Shown here: positions 1 to 9,882 of the stretch, piece by piece | How the letters are laid out: the number at the start of each line of letters is the position of its first letter | Numbering within the stretch: position 1 is the first letter of the stretch | NCBI RefSeq assembly: GCF_026011715.1 | Contig: NZ_BRVM01000002.1 | Coordinates: forward strand, 270,996-334,995 | DNA: 64,000 nt | Source: Cytobacillus sp. NCCP-133 | Lineage (GTDB): Bacteria > Bacillota > Bacilli > Bacillales > Cytobacillaceae | Reading direction: 5' to 3' | Program-made: the position numbers and the translations under genes | The notes under the pieces: model-generated | Seen by the model: only the letters and a program-made list of their open reading frames with translations | Told to the model about the DNA's origin: nothing | Databases searched by the model: none

Positions 1-699
1 GATTTACCGGATATCCTGTTTTCACCAGCCACAGGATCTCTGCTTACCCTAAGTAAATGTACTACTCTTTTTTCATTGCCGATTGTAAATAAATTTTATT
101 GTTATTATATAATAAAATATACTATCGAGTTACAAAAATCAAGTAATTGATTGGATGATAACATGTATATAGGTACTTGTTTTCAGTAGTTGAATTGGCA
201 ATATATAGGAAGAAGATCCCATGGTTCATCTGGAAATTAACAAATTAAAAAACTTTTTAAAATCTTAAAATTCTTAATTTATAAGACATTTAAGCTATAA
301 ATAAAATACTAGATTGTTTTGAAGCCGAGAAAAGCTACTTGCAATAAGTTTTTAAACTATTTATAATAAACGTAACAAACATATTCTTTACGTTTTTGTA
401 ACATTTTAAAAACACCTATATCACTCCGGATAGCGAGAGTATGGTACATAATCAGTAAGTTTATAGCTTACATATTAAAGATCTCTTTCTTTTATGCTGA
501 ATTGTCAGAATAGAGGGATAATCTGTCTTTAAGAGAATATAAACTTGCTTTTTTTGTTGCCTTCTAAATAGTCTGCAAATTTTTGCAAATTGAATTAACA
601 GACTATTTGAGCAATACATCTGGGGCGTACAGTTGTGTTTTAAAATAGAGGCATCCCGTAAAGGTATTGTTTGAGGAAATTATATAGGGGGTTAATACA
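1..699. other. AT-rich intergenic region upstream of oppA
   Basis: No convincing gene is visible on either strand. The stretch is strongly AT-rich. Any promoter and leader of the opp operon must lie in its last part. No riboswitch or other structured motif was recognised. Confidence 0.6.
590..618 (+). promoter_or_regulatory. Weak candidate promoter for oppA
   Basis: TTGAAT at 590-595 and AATACA at 613-618 are separated by 17 bp, about 80 bp before the oppA start. The match to the SigA consensus is modest (4 of 6 at each box), so this is only a candidate. Confidence 0.25.
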
Positions 700-2355
700 G
701 TGAACAAAAGATTATCGATCTTTTTTAGCATGCTGCTAGTGCTAAGCATGTTCCTTGCTGCGTGCAGCGGCGGCGGAGACAATGCATCTGACGGCGGTGA
801 AAAAGGCGGGGACGAAGGCGACGGCGGAAAGTCTGACGTACCGCAGGAATTAAGAGTAAATATCAATACTGAACCACCTTCATTAAATCCAGGTTTAGCT
901 GAAGATTCCACATCTGGTACTGTACTTCGCCAAATCCTTGAAGGTTTAACTCGTATTGGTCAAGACGGAAAGCCTGAAAATGCAATGGCTGAAGATGTAC
1001 AAATCTCTGAAGACCAAAAGACTTACACTTTCAAAATACGTGATGCAAACTGGTCAAATGGCGACCCTGTAACTGCAAACGATTTTGTTTATGCTTGGAA
1101 ATGGGCGCTTGATCCTGCGAACAATTCAACATACGCATACCAGCTATATTACATCGAAGGTGCTGAAGCTGCCAACACGGGCGAAGGTTCACTAGATGCT
1201 GTAGGCGTTAAAGCTGTAGATGACAAAACTCTTGAAGTTAAATTAGTAAACCCAACTCCATATTTCTTGGAATTGACAGCATTCTATACTTACCTACCAG
1301 TTAACAGCAAAATTGCCGAATCAAATGCTGAGTGGGCAACAGATGCTGGTGAAAACTTTACAACAAATGGACCTTTCCATATGACTGAATGGTCTCATAG
1401 TGACAAAATTGTCCTAGAAAAAAGCGAAACTTACTGGGATGCAGAAACAGTTAAGCTAGACAAGATTGAAATGATTATGATTAATGATCCAAACACTGAG
1501 TTATCAATGTTTGACAATGGCGAATTAGATTGGGCTGGAGCTCCAACTGGTGCACTTCCAACGGATGCTATGCAGGCTCTTAAAGATGACGGCCGCTTAG
1601 TAACGAACCCAATTGCAGGAATCTATAACTACAAGTTTAATACAACTGTTGAACCTTTCAACAATGTAAATATCCGTAAAGCATTTGCTCATGCAATCAA
1701 CCGTCAGGAAATCATTGACAACATCCTTCAGGGTGAGCAGCTTCCAGCTATGGCGATTGTTCCTCCATCAATGTTCGAAGAGAACAAAGAGGGGTATTTC
1801 CCTGACAATGATGTTGAAGCTGCAAAAGAATTCTTGCAAAAGGGTTTAGAAGAGCTTGGATATAAAGATGCTTCTGAACTTCCTGCTGTAACTCTTTCTT
1901 ATAACACATCAGAGGCACACCAGAAGATTGCTCAGGCAATCCAGGATATGTGGAAGCAAAACCTTGGTGTTGAAGTAAATCTTGATAACGCTGAGTGGAA
2001 TGTTTTCCTTGATAAAGTTAACACAATGGATTATCAAGTTGCACGTATGGGCTGGTTAGGTGACTTCAATGATGCAATGAACTTCTTAGAAATGTATCGT
2101 GACGCTGACGGCGGTAACAACAATACTGGCTGGGAAAGCAAAGAGTTCCAGGATCTGCTTGCTAAATCTGCAACAGAAACTGATGCTGATGCTCGCCAGC
2201 AATTATTGAAAGATGCAGAAGCAATCTTCATGGAAGATATGCCTGTAGCGCCAATCTACTTCTACACTAACAACTGGGTACAGGCTGAAAACTTAAAAGA
2301 TGTTGTAGTATCCGGTCTAGGTGATGTCCAGTACAAATGGGCATACTTTGAATAA
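700..2355 (+). CDS. oppA: Oligopeptide ABC transporter substrate-binding lipoprotein OppA
   Basis: Extracellular peptide receptor of the Opp permease. It captures oligopeptides, and in Bacillus also signalling peptides, and delivers them to OppBC. The 551-residue product starts with a lipoprotein signal peptide ending in LAAC, with Cys22 as the predicted lipidation site, followed by a Gly/Asp-rich linker. The rest matches the SBP_bac_5 (family 5) fold, including the PSLNPGLAEDSTSG region typical of OppA. The start is GTG at 700 behind AGGGGG (686-691). It is the first gene of oppABCDF and is separated from oppB by a strong hairpin that probably makes oppA mRNA more abundant than the downstream genes. 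Identification is secure from sequence and operon context. Peptide specificity cannot be read from the sequence. Confidence 0.96.
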   Translation: MNKRLSIFFSMLLVLSMFLAACSGGGDNASDGGEKGGDEGDGGKSDVPQELRVNINTEPPSLNPGLAEDSTSGTVLRQILEGLTRIGQDGKPENAMAEDVQISEDQKTYTFKIRDANWSNGDPVTANDFVYAWKWALDPANNSTYAYQLYYIEGAEAANTGEGSLDAVGVKAVDDKTLEVKLVNPTPYFLELTAFYTYLPVNSKIAESNAEWATDAGENFTTNGPFHMTEWSHSDKIVLEKSETYWDAETVKLDKIEMIMINDPNTELSMFDNGELDWAGAPTGALPTDAMQALKDDGRLVTNPIAGIYNYKFNTTVEPFNNVNIRKAFAHAINRQEIIDNILQGEQLPAMAIVPPSMFEENKEGYFPDNDVEAAKEFLQKGLEELGYKDASELPAVTLSYNTSEAHQKIAQAIQDMWKQNLGVEVNLDNAEWNVFLDKVNTMDYQVARMGWLGDFNDAMNFLEMYRDADGGNNNTGWESKEFQDLLAKSATETDADARQQLLKDAEAIFMEDMPVAPIYFYTNNWVQAENLKDVVVSGLGDVQYKWAYFE

Positions 2356-2370
2356 GAATAGCTAACTTGA

Positions 2371-2413
2371 CGAAAGGTATATGGGATATTTAATCCCATA
2401 TACCTTCGTTTCT
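2371..2413 (+). terminator. Hairpin between oppA and oppB (attenuating terminator or mRNA-stabilising stem)
   Basis: A perfect 14-bp stem (2374-2387 with 2393-2406, loop ATTTA) is followed by a short T-rich run without a long T tract. It lies directly after the binding-protein gene. This layout is known to raise binding-protein output relative to the permease genes, so partial rather than full termination is inferred. Confidence 0.75.
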
Positions 2414-2449
2414 GAATAAGGCATTGTAATAAATTGGAGGTGTTTGACA

Positions 2450-3385
2450 ATGGCGAAATATATTGGAAAGCGCTTACTGTATATGATCATATCGTTATGG
2501 ATGATTGTAACAGCAACGTTTTTCTTCATGCGCATTGCACCCGGAAACCCTTTTGCATCTGAGAAAAAACTTCCTCCCGAAATTGAAGCTAATCTAAATG
2601 CCCATTTTGGCTTGGACAAGCCATGGTATGCACAATATTGGGAGTATCTAGTAAGAATTGTCAATTGGGATTTCGGCCCATCATTTAAATATAAAAGCCA
2701 AACTGTTAATGACTTAATTAATGAAGGATTTCCCGTTTCATTCTTACTTGGTATGGAAGCAATCTTTATCGCTGTAGCAATTGGTGTGCTTTTAGGAATC
2801 ATTGCGGCATTAAAACATAATAGATGGCCGGATTATACAGCAATGATTATTGCTGTTTTAGGCATCTCCGTGCCTTCCTTTATAATGGCATCTTTTTTGC
2901 AATATTTCCTCGCTATTAAAATGGGTATCTTCCCGGTAGCTCGCTGGGAAACATTCATGCACAGTGTTCTGCCAGCCTTGGCACTTGCTTCAACACCGAT
3001 GGCTTTCATTGCGCGATTAACACGTTCAAGCATGCTGGAGGTTTTGGCAAACGACTATATTAAAACAGCAAAATCCAAAGGGTTAAGCAGTGGAGTTATT
3101 ACAGTTAAACATACAATCCGTAATGCACTATTACCAGTTGTAACATATATGGGACCGTTGACTGCAGGCATTTTAACAGGAAGCTTCGTAATTGAAAAAA
3201 TCTTTGGTATTCCTGGACTGGGTGCACACTTTGTAACTAGTATCAATAACCGGGATTATACGGTAATTATGGGTGTTACAGTTTTCTACAGTATTCTGTT
3301 GCTTGTATCTATTCTCCTTGTTGACATTGCATACGGAATCATCGACCCACGCATCAAACTTGCTGGCGGGAAGAAAGGAGAGTAA
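2450..3385 (+). CDS. oppB: Oligopeptide ABC transporter permease OppB
   Basis: First inner-membrane permease subunit of the Opp peptide importer; it pairs with OppC to form the channel. The 311-residue protein has an N-terminal membrane helix, a large extracytoplasmic loop (PGNPF region), further helices, and the EAA-type cytoplasmic loop around [12 protein letters not shown] that docks to the ATPases. ATG at 2450 is preferred because GGAGG (2436-2440) is 9 nt upstream. An in-frame TTG at 2444 is only 3 nt from that site. The gene ends 2 bp before oppC, and the genes are surely co-transcribed. Confidence 0.95.
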   Translation: MAKYIGKRLLYMIISLWMIVTATFFFMRIAPGNPFASEKKLPPEIEANLNAHFGLDKPWYAQYWEYLVRIVNWDFGPSFKYKSQTVNDLINEGFPVSFLLGMEAIFIAVAIGVLLGIIAALKHNRWPDYTAMIIAVLGISVPSFIMASFLQYFLAIKMGIFPVARWETFMHSVLPALALASTPMAFIARLTRSSMLEVLANDYIKTAKSKGLSSGVITVKHTIRNALLPVVTYMGPLTAGILTGSFVIEKIFGIPGLGAHFVTSINNRDYTVIMGVTVFYSILLLVSILLVDIAYGIIDPRIKLAGGKKGE

Positions 3386-3387
3386 TT

Positions 3388-4302
3388 ATGCAGATTTCGA
3401 AAGATAAGTTTAAACTAGTCGGAACGCAGCTTAGTGAAGCTGAAAAAATTTCAAAACCGAGTCTTTCATTTTGGAAGGATGTATTTATCCGATTTCGAAA
3501 AAACAAGCTCGCTTTGTTTGGGTTAGTACTATTAGGTTTGCTAATCTTCATGGCGATCTTTGGACCATATATGACTCCATATGATTATGCATCAAATGAC
3601 CTTGTCAATAAGAACCAGCCTCCTTCATCTGAGCATTGGTTTGGTACAGACGATCTGGGACGCGATGTTTTTGCACGAACCTGGGAAGGTGCCAGAATTT
3701 CTATCTTTATTGGTGTTGCTGCAGCGTTGATTGATTTGATTATCGGTGTAATATGGGGCGGAATCGCCGGATATAAAGGCGGTCGTACCGATGAATTTAT
3801 GATGCGTTTTGCCGATATACTTTACGGTGTTCCTTATCTTCTATTAGTTATTTTATTAATGGTTGTTCTTGGGCAGGGTTTAACTACTATGATCATAGCG
3901 ATGTCAATTACAGGCTGGATCAACATGTCCCGTATTGTACGTGGACAGGTGCTCTCTCTGAAAAGCCAAGAGTATGTATTGGCAGCCAAGACGCTTGGAG
4001 CGAATACGAACAGAATTATGGCTAAACACTTAATTCCAAACTCAATGGGACCAATCCTAGTCACAATGACATTGACTGTCCCTTCTGCTATTTTTACAGA
4101 AGCATTCTTAAGTTTCTTGGGCCTTGGATTAACTCCGCCACTAGCCAGCTGGGGAACAATGGCGAATGACGGCTTGCCTGCTATGCGTTACTATCCATGG
4201 CGTTTATTCTTCCCAGCTACGTTTATTTGTCTTACAATTTTTGCCTTTAACGTAGTCGGCGACGGATTACGTGATGCATTAGATCCAAGAATGCGAAAAT
4301 AA
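3388..4302 (+). CDS. oppC: Oligopeptide ABC transporter permease OppC
   Basis: Second permease subunit of the Opp system (304 residues). A cytoplasmic N-terminal segment of about 40 residues precedes the first helix, as in the OppC/DppC family. The EYVLAAKTLGA loop is the EAA motif contacting OppD/OppF, and the LGTDDLGRDVF-like signature (here FGTDDLGRDVFART) is characteristic of OppC. ATG at 3388 follows GAAAGGAGAG. It sits 2 bp after oppB and 11 bp before oppD within the five-gene operon. Confidence 0.96.
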   Translation: MQISKDKFKLVGTQLSEAEKISKPSLSFWKDVFIRFRKNKLALFGLVLLGLLIFMAIFGPYMTPYDYASNDLVNKNQPPSSEHWFGTDDLGRDVFARTWEGARISIFIGVAAALIDLIIGVIWGGIAGYKGGRTDEFMMRFADILYGVPYLLLVILLMVVLGQGLTTMIIAMSITGWINMSRIVRGQVLSLKSQEYVLAAKTLGANTNRIMAKHLIPNSMGPILVTMTLTVPSAIFTEAFLSFLGLGLTPPLASWGTMANDGLPAMRYYPWRLFFPATFICLTIFAFNVVGDGLRDALDPRMRK

Positions 4303-4313
4303 GGAGTGAGAAT

Positions 4314-5381
4314 ATGGAAAAATTATTAGAAATCAAAAATTTAGAAGTCTCATTCCAAACATATGGAGGTACAGTAAAAGCAGTCCGAGGTGTCAGCTTT
4401 GACCTTCATAAGGGAGAGACGCTTGCGATAGTTGGTGAATCAGGGTCCGGCAAAAGTGTTACGTCCCAATCAATTATGAAGCTAATACCTATGCCGCCTG
4501 GCCATATTTCCGGAGGCCAAATTTTATTAAACGGTGATGATATCGTACCTAAAACCGAAAAACAAATGGAAAAAATCCGTGGAAAAGAAATCAGTATGAT
4601 TTTCCAGGATCCTATGACGTCCCTAAACCCGACAATGAAAATAGGGAACCAGATAACTGAAGGCTTAATAAAGCACCAAAATATGTCCAAGCAGGATGCT
4701 AAGAATAGAGCGATTGAACTTCTTCGCTTAGTTGGTATTCCAATGCCTGAAAAAAGGGTTAACCAGTATCCGCACGAATTTTCAGGAGGTATGAGACAGC
4801 GTGCAATGATTGCAATCGCTCTTGCAGCAAATCCAAAGCTGTTAATTGCGGATGAGCCTACAACAGCACTTGATGTTACAATCCAGGCGCAAATTCTTGA
4901 GCTAATGAAGGATCTTCAAAGCAAAATGGATACATCTATTATTTTCATTACCCATGATTTAGGCGTAGTTGCCAACGTAGCAGATAGAGTAGCTGTAATG
5001 TATGCAGGACAAATTGTTGAGATGGGTACAGTAGATGAAATATTCTATGACCCGCGCCACCCATATACATGGGGTCTTCTAGCTTCCATGCCAAGTGTGG
5101 ATAGTGATCATTCAGCTGACTTAGCCGCAATCCCTGGTACTCCTCCGGATTTAACAAATCCTCCAAAAGGAGACGCGTTTGCAGCTAGAAATAGCTATGC
5201 ACTTGCAATTGACTTTGAAGAAGAGCCGCCGATGTTCCAAATTTCTGAAACTCATTTTGCAAAAACATGGCTTCTTCATCCGGATGCGCCTAAAGTTGAG
5301 CCTCCAGAAGCTGTTAAAAAACGGATCCGTCAATTATCCTCCACGTTCGAAAAGCCAGTATTAGTTAAGGAGGGTAAATAA
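4314..5381 (+). CDS. oppD: Oligopeptide ABC transporter ATP-binding protein OppD
   Basis: Cytoplasmic ATPase that, with OppF, powers peptide import. The 355-residue protein has Walker A GESGSGKS at residues 41-48, the ABC signature SGGMRQR, and Walker B LLIADEPTTALD followed by the H-loop THD. The C-terminal part carries the oligopeptide/dipeptide ABC C-terminal extension (PPDLTNPPKGDAF...), although the usual Cys-rich CPF.RC cluster that often binds an FeS centre is not evident here. The start ATG at 4314 follows AAGGAGTGAG. Operon position between oppC and oppF fixes the assignment. Confidence 0.95.
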   Translation: MEKLLEIKNLEVSFQTYGGTVKAVRGVSFDLHKGETLAIVGESGSGKSVTSQSIMKLIPMPPGHISGGQILLNGDDIVPKTEKQMEKIRGKEISMIFQDPMTSLNPTMKIGNQITEGLIKHQNMSKQDAKNRAIELLRLVGIPMPEKRVNQYPHEFSGGMRQRAMIAIALAANPKLLIADEPTTALDVTIQAQILELMKDLQSKMDTSIIFITHDLGVVANVADRVAVMYAGQIVEMGTVDEIFYDPRHPYTWGLLASMPSVDSDHSADLAAIPGTPPDLTNPPKGDAFAARNSYALAIDFEEEPPMFQISETHFAKTWLLHPDAPKVEPPEAVKKRIRQLSSTFEKPVLVKEGK

Positions 5382-5383
5382 TC

Positions 5384-6319
5384 ATGTCAGAAAAATTGCT
5401 TGAAATTAAAAACTTGAAACAGCATTTCAATGTTGGGCGTCCTAATATGATAAAAGCAGTTGATGGAATCACATTTGATATTTATAAAGGAGAGACCCTA
5501 GGTCTTGTTGGTGAATCTGGATGCGGTAAATCAACTACTGGACGGACAATTATTAGATTATATGACGCGACAGACGGTCAAGTTCTCTTTGAAGGTGAAG
5601 ATGTCCATGGCAAAAAGTCTGCAAAAGAACTAAAAAAATTCAACCGAAAAATGCAAATGATCTTCCAGGATCCGTACGCTTCATTAAACCCTCGTATGAC
5701 TGTAGCAGATATCATTGCTGAAGGTATTGATATCCACGGACTTGCCAAGAGCAAGAAAGAACGTATGGAGAGGGTTTATGAGCTTTTGGAAACAGTTGGT
5801 TTGAACAAGGAGCATGCCAATCGTTATCCGCATGAATTCTCTGGCGGACAAAGGCAGCGTATTGGTATCGCTCGTGCACTTGCTGTTGATCCTGACTTTA
5901 TCATTGCAGATGAACCAATTTCAGCACTTGATGTTTCGATTCAGGCTCAAGTTGTCAACCTAATGAAGAAACTTCAGCGTGAGAAGGGCTTAACATACTT
6001 ATTCATCGCGCATGACTTATCGATGGTTAAGTATATCAGCGACAGGATTGGTGTTATGTACTTTGGCAAACTGGTAGAATTGGCACCCGCAGAGGATCTA
6101 TATAACAATCCAATGCACCTATATACTCAGTCGCTTCTGTCAGCTATTCCGCTTCCAGATCCGGAAACGGAGCGCTCACGCAGAAGAAAGTCCTATGATC
6201 CAGCTGTGCATAATTACGCTGAAAATGAAAATCTTGAAATGCGTGAAATCACACCTGGACACTTTGTTTATTGCTCTGATAAAGAGTATGAACAACTAAA
6301 AGTCCAATATTCAAACTAA
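5384..6319 (+). CDS. oppF: Oligopeptide ABC transporter ATP-binding protein OppF
   Basis: Second ATPase of the Opp permease (311 residues). It shows Walker A GESGCGKST, signature SGGQRQR, and Walker B FIIADEPISALD. The C-terminal peptide-transporter extension ends near FVYCSDKEYEQLKVQYSN. The start ATG at 5384 lies 2 bp after the oppD stop, with AGGAGG inside the oppD end. It is the last gene of oppABCDF and is followed at once by a strong intrinsic terminator. Confidence 0.95.
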   Translation: MSEKLLEIKNLKQHFNVGRPNMIKAVDGITFDIYKGETLGLVGESGCGKSTTGRTIIRLYDATDGQVLFEGEDVHGKKSAKELKKFNRKMQMIFQDPYASLNPRMTVADIIAEGIDIHGLAKSKKERMERVYELLETVGLNKEHANRYPHEFSGGQRQRIGIARALAVDPDFIIADEPISALDVSIQAQVVNLMKKLQREKGLTYLFIAHDLSMVKYISDRIGVMYFGKLVELAPAEDLYNNPMHLYTQSLLSAIPLPDPETERSRRRKSYDPAVHNYAENENLEMREITPGHFVYCSDKEYEQLKVQYSN

Positions 6320-6320
6320 C

Positions 6321-6349
6321 AAAAACGATCTCATATGAGATCGTTTTTT
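6321..6349 (+). terminator. Terminator of the opp operon
   Basis: A self-complementary stretch centred at 6334/6335 (ACGATCTCAT paired with its complement) ends in TTTTTT immediately after the oppF stop codon. It is a clear Rho-independent terminator. Confidence 0.9.
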
Positions 6350-6752
6350 ACGTCTTGGGATGGGTATAGTAAATACTTTAAGCCAAATCCTTTCACTGTT
6401 ACAAAGGATATACCAAGATGTAAAAAATGATTCGCATACATTTAGGAAATAGAAATACTACTTTAACACTTTTATTCGTTAATGTGTTTTTCTTTAGTAT
6501 ATAATACAACATATTTCCTGAAATTACTATTAGAATTTTCTATTAATTATATTTTCATCCATTCATTTAATTAAACGTGATTTGCAATGGAAAAGCATGA
6601 TATTCTTTTACATAATAGGTTTAAAGATTAGCAGGAAAAGATACATATATAGAAGATACAAGTTTTTAAGATTCATCATAGCATGGGCTTTACTATAACT
6701 TTATAATGAAGGTGTCGTTTTAGAACTCTGTAAGGAAGAGGGGGTATAACAG
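6350..6752. other. Intergenic region between opp operon and the DUF4015 gene
   Basis: AT-rich stretch of about 400 bp with no supported gene. A TATAAT sequence at 6702-6707 could be a -10 box for the downstream gene, but no good -35 element is present at the right distance. Confidence 0.5.
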
Positions 6753-7958
6753 TTGATAAAGACAAAAAGGATCGCTGCAGCCTTGATATTTACGGCAGTT
6801 ATTTCAATGTCTGCCGCACCTGGTGAAGCAAAAGAACAGGAACTTTTAGAGCCGGGGATTCAGCCTCAGAGGGAATATGTTTCTCTGGTGAAGGAACTCC
6901 CAGAACAAATAAGCCGTTTTCAATTTGATTCCGGCTATGCTTTTCAATATCCGGATGCTGTAAGAGGTGTATATGTTACAGGACATTCCGCAGGAGGGGA
7001 AAGGTTTAAAAAGCTTGTAAGTTTAATGGATGAAACAGAGTTAAATTCTATGGTCATAGATATAAAAGATGATTGGGGCAATCTTACCTATATCCCTGAT
7101 AAAAACTCCTCATACACTGAGATAGGAAAGCCTTACATAAAAGATCCAAAAAAAATTCTTAAAACAATGGAAGAAAAGCAGATTTATCCAATAGCACGGG
7201 TGGTTGTGTTTAAAGATTCCGTACTTGCCAAAAAGAAACCCGAGTGGTCTTATAAGGATGGAAAAGAAGTTTGGAAGAATGGCAGAGGAGAATCATTTGT
7301 GAATCCATTTTTAAAACAAGTATGGGATTATAATGTCGATATTGCAATAGAAGCCGCTAAAATGGGCTTTCAGGAGATTCAGTTTGATTATGTCCGCTTT
7401 CCAGAAGGCTTTGAACACAAGGATGAATCGCTGACGTATAGCATGGGAAAATATAAAGATTTAAAAATGGAAAATGTTCAAAAACGGGTAAGTGCAGTAA
7501 CTGACTTTGTTGCGTACGCAAAGGAACAACTAGAGCCTTATGGAGTAAAGGTATCAGTCGATATATTTGGCTATACTGCCACATTGCCTGAGGCTCCCGG
7601 TATAGGCCAGAATTTCACGAAAATATCCGAGCATGTAGATGTAATTTCATCAATGATTTACCCCAGCCACTGGAGTTCTTATTTTGGGATAGCCAAACCT
7701 GATTTGGAGCCATATAAGCTAGTAACTGAGTATGCTAAGCTTGAGAAAGGAAAATTAGATGAACTGGAAAACCCACCTCTCTCAAGACCATGGCTGCAGG
7801 ACTTTACTGCTTCTTATTTAGGGGCAGGAAACTACAAGAAATATGGAAAAGCGGAGGTCGAAGCACAGATTAAAGCGCTTAACGAACAAGGGATTAATGA
7901 ATTCCTGCTGTGGAATGCAGGAAATACTTATACGAAGAACGTGGATTATACCCCATAG
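6753..7958 (+). CDS. Secreted putative glycoside hydrolase (DUF4015 / COG1306 type)
   Basis: The 401-residue protein has a signal peptide (about residues 1-27: KTKR, hydrophobic core, AAPGEA). The catalytic-type region starts at VRGVYVTGHSAG and contains IDIKDDWGN, QFDYVRFPEG and SVDIFGYTA. These are hallmarks of the DUF4015 family, predicted TIM-barrel glycosidases related to GH13-like enzymes. The substrate is unknown; a role in cell-surface polysaccharide turnover is an inference. The start is TTG at 6753 behind GAGGGGG. The gene is a single unit, closed by a terminator right after the stop codon. Confidence 0.82.
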   Translation: MIKTKRIAAALIFTAVISMSAAPGEAKEQELLEPGIQPQREYVSLVKELPEQISRFQFDSGYAFQYPDAVRGVYVTGHSAGGERFKKLVSLMDETELNSMVIDIKDDWGNLTYIPDKNSSYTEIGKPYIKDPKKILKTMEEKQIYPIARVVVFKDSVLAKKKPEWSYKDGKEVWKNGRGESFVNPFLKQVWDYNVDIAIEAAKMGFQEIQFDYVRFPEGFEHKDESLTYSMGKYKDLKMENVQKRVSAVTDFVAYAKEQLEPYGVKVSVDIFGYTATLPEAPGIGQNFTKISEHVDVISSMIYPSHWSSYFGIAKPDLEPYKLVTEYAKLEKGKLDELENPPLSRPWLQDFTASYLGAGNYKKYGKAEVEAQIKALNEQGINEFLLWNAGNTYTKNVDYTP

Positions 7959-7960
7959 AA

Positions 7961-7989
7961 AAGAGGCTGATGACTTCAGCCTCTCTTTT
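7961..7989 (+). terminator. Terminator after the DUF4015 gene
   Basis: Stem GAGGCTGA (7963-7970) with TCAGCCTC (7976-7983), loop TGACT, then a CTTTTT run. Good Rho-independent terminator. Confidence 0.88.
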
Positions 7990-8046
7990 TCATATTATTT
8001 GACACCATTTTTGTATGCGGTATCATAGTATATGGGCGTATTGAAA

Positions 8047-8232
8047 TTACTTTTTCTTTCCGCCTACGCTTTTCCATCCAGTCTGCATTCTTGCAGATTG
8101 GTCCACGAATTCGGATTTATTTTTACCGCCAAAAACCTTTTCTCCAATCCCATTTGTTAGTACACCTAACAAGGCAGTAAATCCAATTATGAGCAAAGCA
8201 ACAATCGTTAAGTCTGTTATGTAACCAACCAT
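8047..8232 (-). CDS. Small single-span membrane protein, function unknown
   Basis: The 61-residue product has one hydrophobic helix (about residues 5-28, ITDLTIVALLIIGFTALLGV) followed by a basic, Gly/Lys-rich cytoplasmic tail ending GGKKK. The start ATG is preceded on the minus strand by GGAGG at good spacing, which supports real translation. It converges with the DUF4015 gene and faces a repeat-rich gap. No family was recognised. Confidence 0.7.
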   Translation of the reverse strand: MVGYITDLTIVALLIIGFTALLGVLTNGIGEKVFGGKNKSEFVDQSARMQTGWKSVGGKKK

Positions 8233-8445
8233 GATAAACCTCCATCTTTCTTTTCACAAAATCCTGTGATTATTTATAAAACATCCCTTATCTCTATTTT
8301 ATTCGAAATTTTCTTGTATTAAAAGGGGGAAATCCACAAATACTTAATCTGACAGGATGTATTATTTGATGCCTTATTTTTAGGAGAGATTTTTTCGAAA
8401 GCTTACTGCATACAGTAACTAACAACAATTCTTGATTTCTGAGCT

Positions 8446-8630
8446 GATTGTAGCGGAAGGTGCGGGATCCTCAAAAATGCTATCGCATTTTCTTCGTGCG
8501 ATGCCTATTCAAGGAAGATTATTCAATGTCCTGCGGGATAGCGTCCGAGTGAGACTCTGAGATGCAGAACGTGGAGGAGACTTCCAGCAGCCCCGTGGAA
8601 AGTGAGTACCTGCAGCGGATATCAACGGGC
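8446..8630. repeat. Dispersed intergenic repeat, family R2 (copy 1)
   Basis: GC-richer block bounded by TAGCGGAAGGTGCGGGAT and GTACCTGCAGCGGATATCAA, which are roughly inverted relative to each other. An inner part reads CTCAAAAATGCTATCGCATT. The same family occurs inverted at 59264-59447, where TTCTCAAAAATGCTCGCATT is seen on the minus strand. Degenerate repeats with such GGAGCGGAAGGCGCGAG-type ends are common between genes in Bacillus genomes (established knowledge). The copy lies 180 bp upstream of yjbC and is non-coding. Confidence 0.75.
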
Positions 8631-8809
8631 AGAGATTACAAGATAAATTCAATCTATGTGAAAAGATCCTTGGGAAAAGAGTCTTAGAAAAATTTTTATT
8701 TATTCCTAAAAACACAGCTATGGAAATGAAAGCTGGGAGCTTATCATGCTGGAATAAAAACTCACGCAACCAAATCCACAGGTTTGGGAGCTAAAAAAGG
8801 AGAAGATCC

Positions 8810-9385
8810 ATGCATTGGTACGAAAAATTGAATCAGTATTTTCCAATCGAGGAAATGAAGTCAAAAGAACATATGGAAACTCTTTTGAAGGAGCGTTCTG
8901 ATATTTACCATAAGGATGAAGGTCCATACCATGTCCTTATGTACGCAGAATTTGATAACTTTGTGTTTATAGACTATTTGTTTGTATCAAAGGAATCACG
9001 AGGGCAGGGACTGGGACACAAGCTTCTTGAAAATCTTAAGTCAAAAGGAAAGCCAATTATTTTAGAAGTTGAGCCAGTTGACTATGAGGATACAGATACT
9101 GAAAAACGGTTGCGTTTCTATAAAAGAGAAGGATTCGAGCATGCTCAATCGATTGGATACACCCGCAGGTCTCTTGCAACCAATGAAATCAATACGATGG
9201 AAATCCTCTATTGGTCCCCTGGAAGTGAAAGTGAAGAATTGATTTATGAAGCAATGAAAAAAACGTATGAATTGATACACACGTACAGGGATACTCATTT
9301 TTATGGAAAATCTTATCAGCCGGTTGAAGAAGTTCTAACCTTTGAAGAAGAAAAAAGCAGCCAGGATGTTTTAGAGGATGTGTAA
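8810..9385 (+). CDS. yjbC: GNAT-family acetyltransferase YjbC
   Basis: The 191-residue protein has a GNAT fold: FVFIDYLFVSKESRGQGLGHKLLENL is the acetyl-CoA binding region (SRGQGLGHKL matches the R/QxxGxG/A loop). The C-terminal part is acidic. In B. subtilis yjbC precedes spx and the two can be co-transcribed. Here the same order is kept, but a terminator and about 500 bp of AT-rich DNA separate them, so spxA probably has its own promoter. The substrate is unknown. ATG at 8810 follows AAAGGAG. Confidence 0.88.
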   Translation: MHWYEKLNQYFPIEEMKSKEHMETLLKERSDIYHKDEGPYHVLMYAEFDNFVFIDYLFVSKESRGQGLGHKLLENLKSKGKPIILEVEPVDYEDTDTEKRLRFYKREGFEHAQSIGYTRRSLATNEINTMEILYWSPGSESEELIYEAMKKTYELIHTYRDTHFYGKSYQPVEEVLTFEEEKSSQDVLEDV

Positions 9386-9416
9386 TTAAATTGCCTTTAA
9401 AGGGTTTGGGGATTGG

Positions 9417-9452
9417 AAAAACACGGCCATTTATCTTAATGGCTGTGTTTTC
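9417..9452 (+). terminator. Terminator after yjbC
   Basis: AACACGGCCATT pairs with AATGGCTGTGTT around loop TATCTT and ends in TTTT. It separates yjbC from spxA. Confidence 0.8.
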
Positions 9453-9882
9453 AATTTCAAAAAATAATTGAGAATAGAAAATGATTTTAAAGGTTTAAAA
9501 TACAGATACTTGGGTATTTAATAAGAAATTAGATCATTTTATAAATTGTTTTAGTCTACATAATTACCCTTTTAAAGGTGTCAGTAACCGTTGTTTCTTA
9601 AGAAAAAATTTAAGAAATTAATAAAAAAGTGAAACTTTTCACTTGCTGGCTCGTCTTATATAGTAGATTCTTTGTTTTACACATTTGTTTAATTAATGTA
9701 TAAGACTTTTATCATATTTATAAAAAATTATACCAAACGGTCAATGTTTAGTGTATAATAATTAATATAAATTACTTGATTAAAGTTATTTTAATTTAGA
9801 TAGCTTAAAAATATGTAATTAAACAAATATTAATCTAAATGGTTGTATATATGTCTAATTTAAAGGAGTGTGAAATTGTAAA
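9453..9882. other. AT-rich regulatory region upstream of spxA
   Basis: About 430 bp without a gene. TATAAT at 9754-9759 is a candidate -10 box for spxA, but its -35 (near TACCAA, 9731) is poor. In B. subtilis this region carries several stress-responsive promoters; the repressor sites could not be identified here. Confidence 0.4.

Noticed and set aside
603..911. Minus-strand frame overlapping the start of oppA
   Set aside because: No ribosome site, low-complexity Ser/Pro composition complementary to the Gly/Asp-rich OppA linker; a shadow of oppA.
9700..9760. PerR box upstream of spxA
   Set aside because: TTATAAAAAATTATA-like sequence matches the consensus in too few positions.
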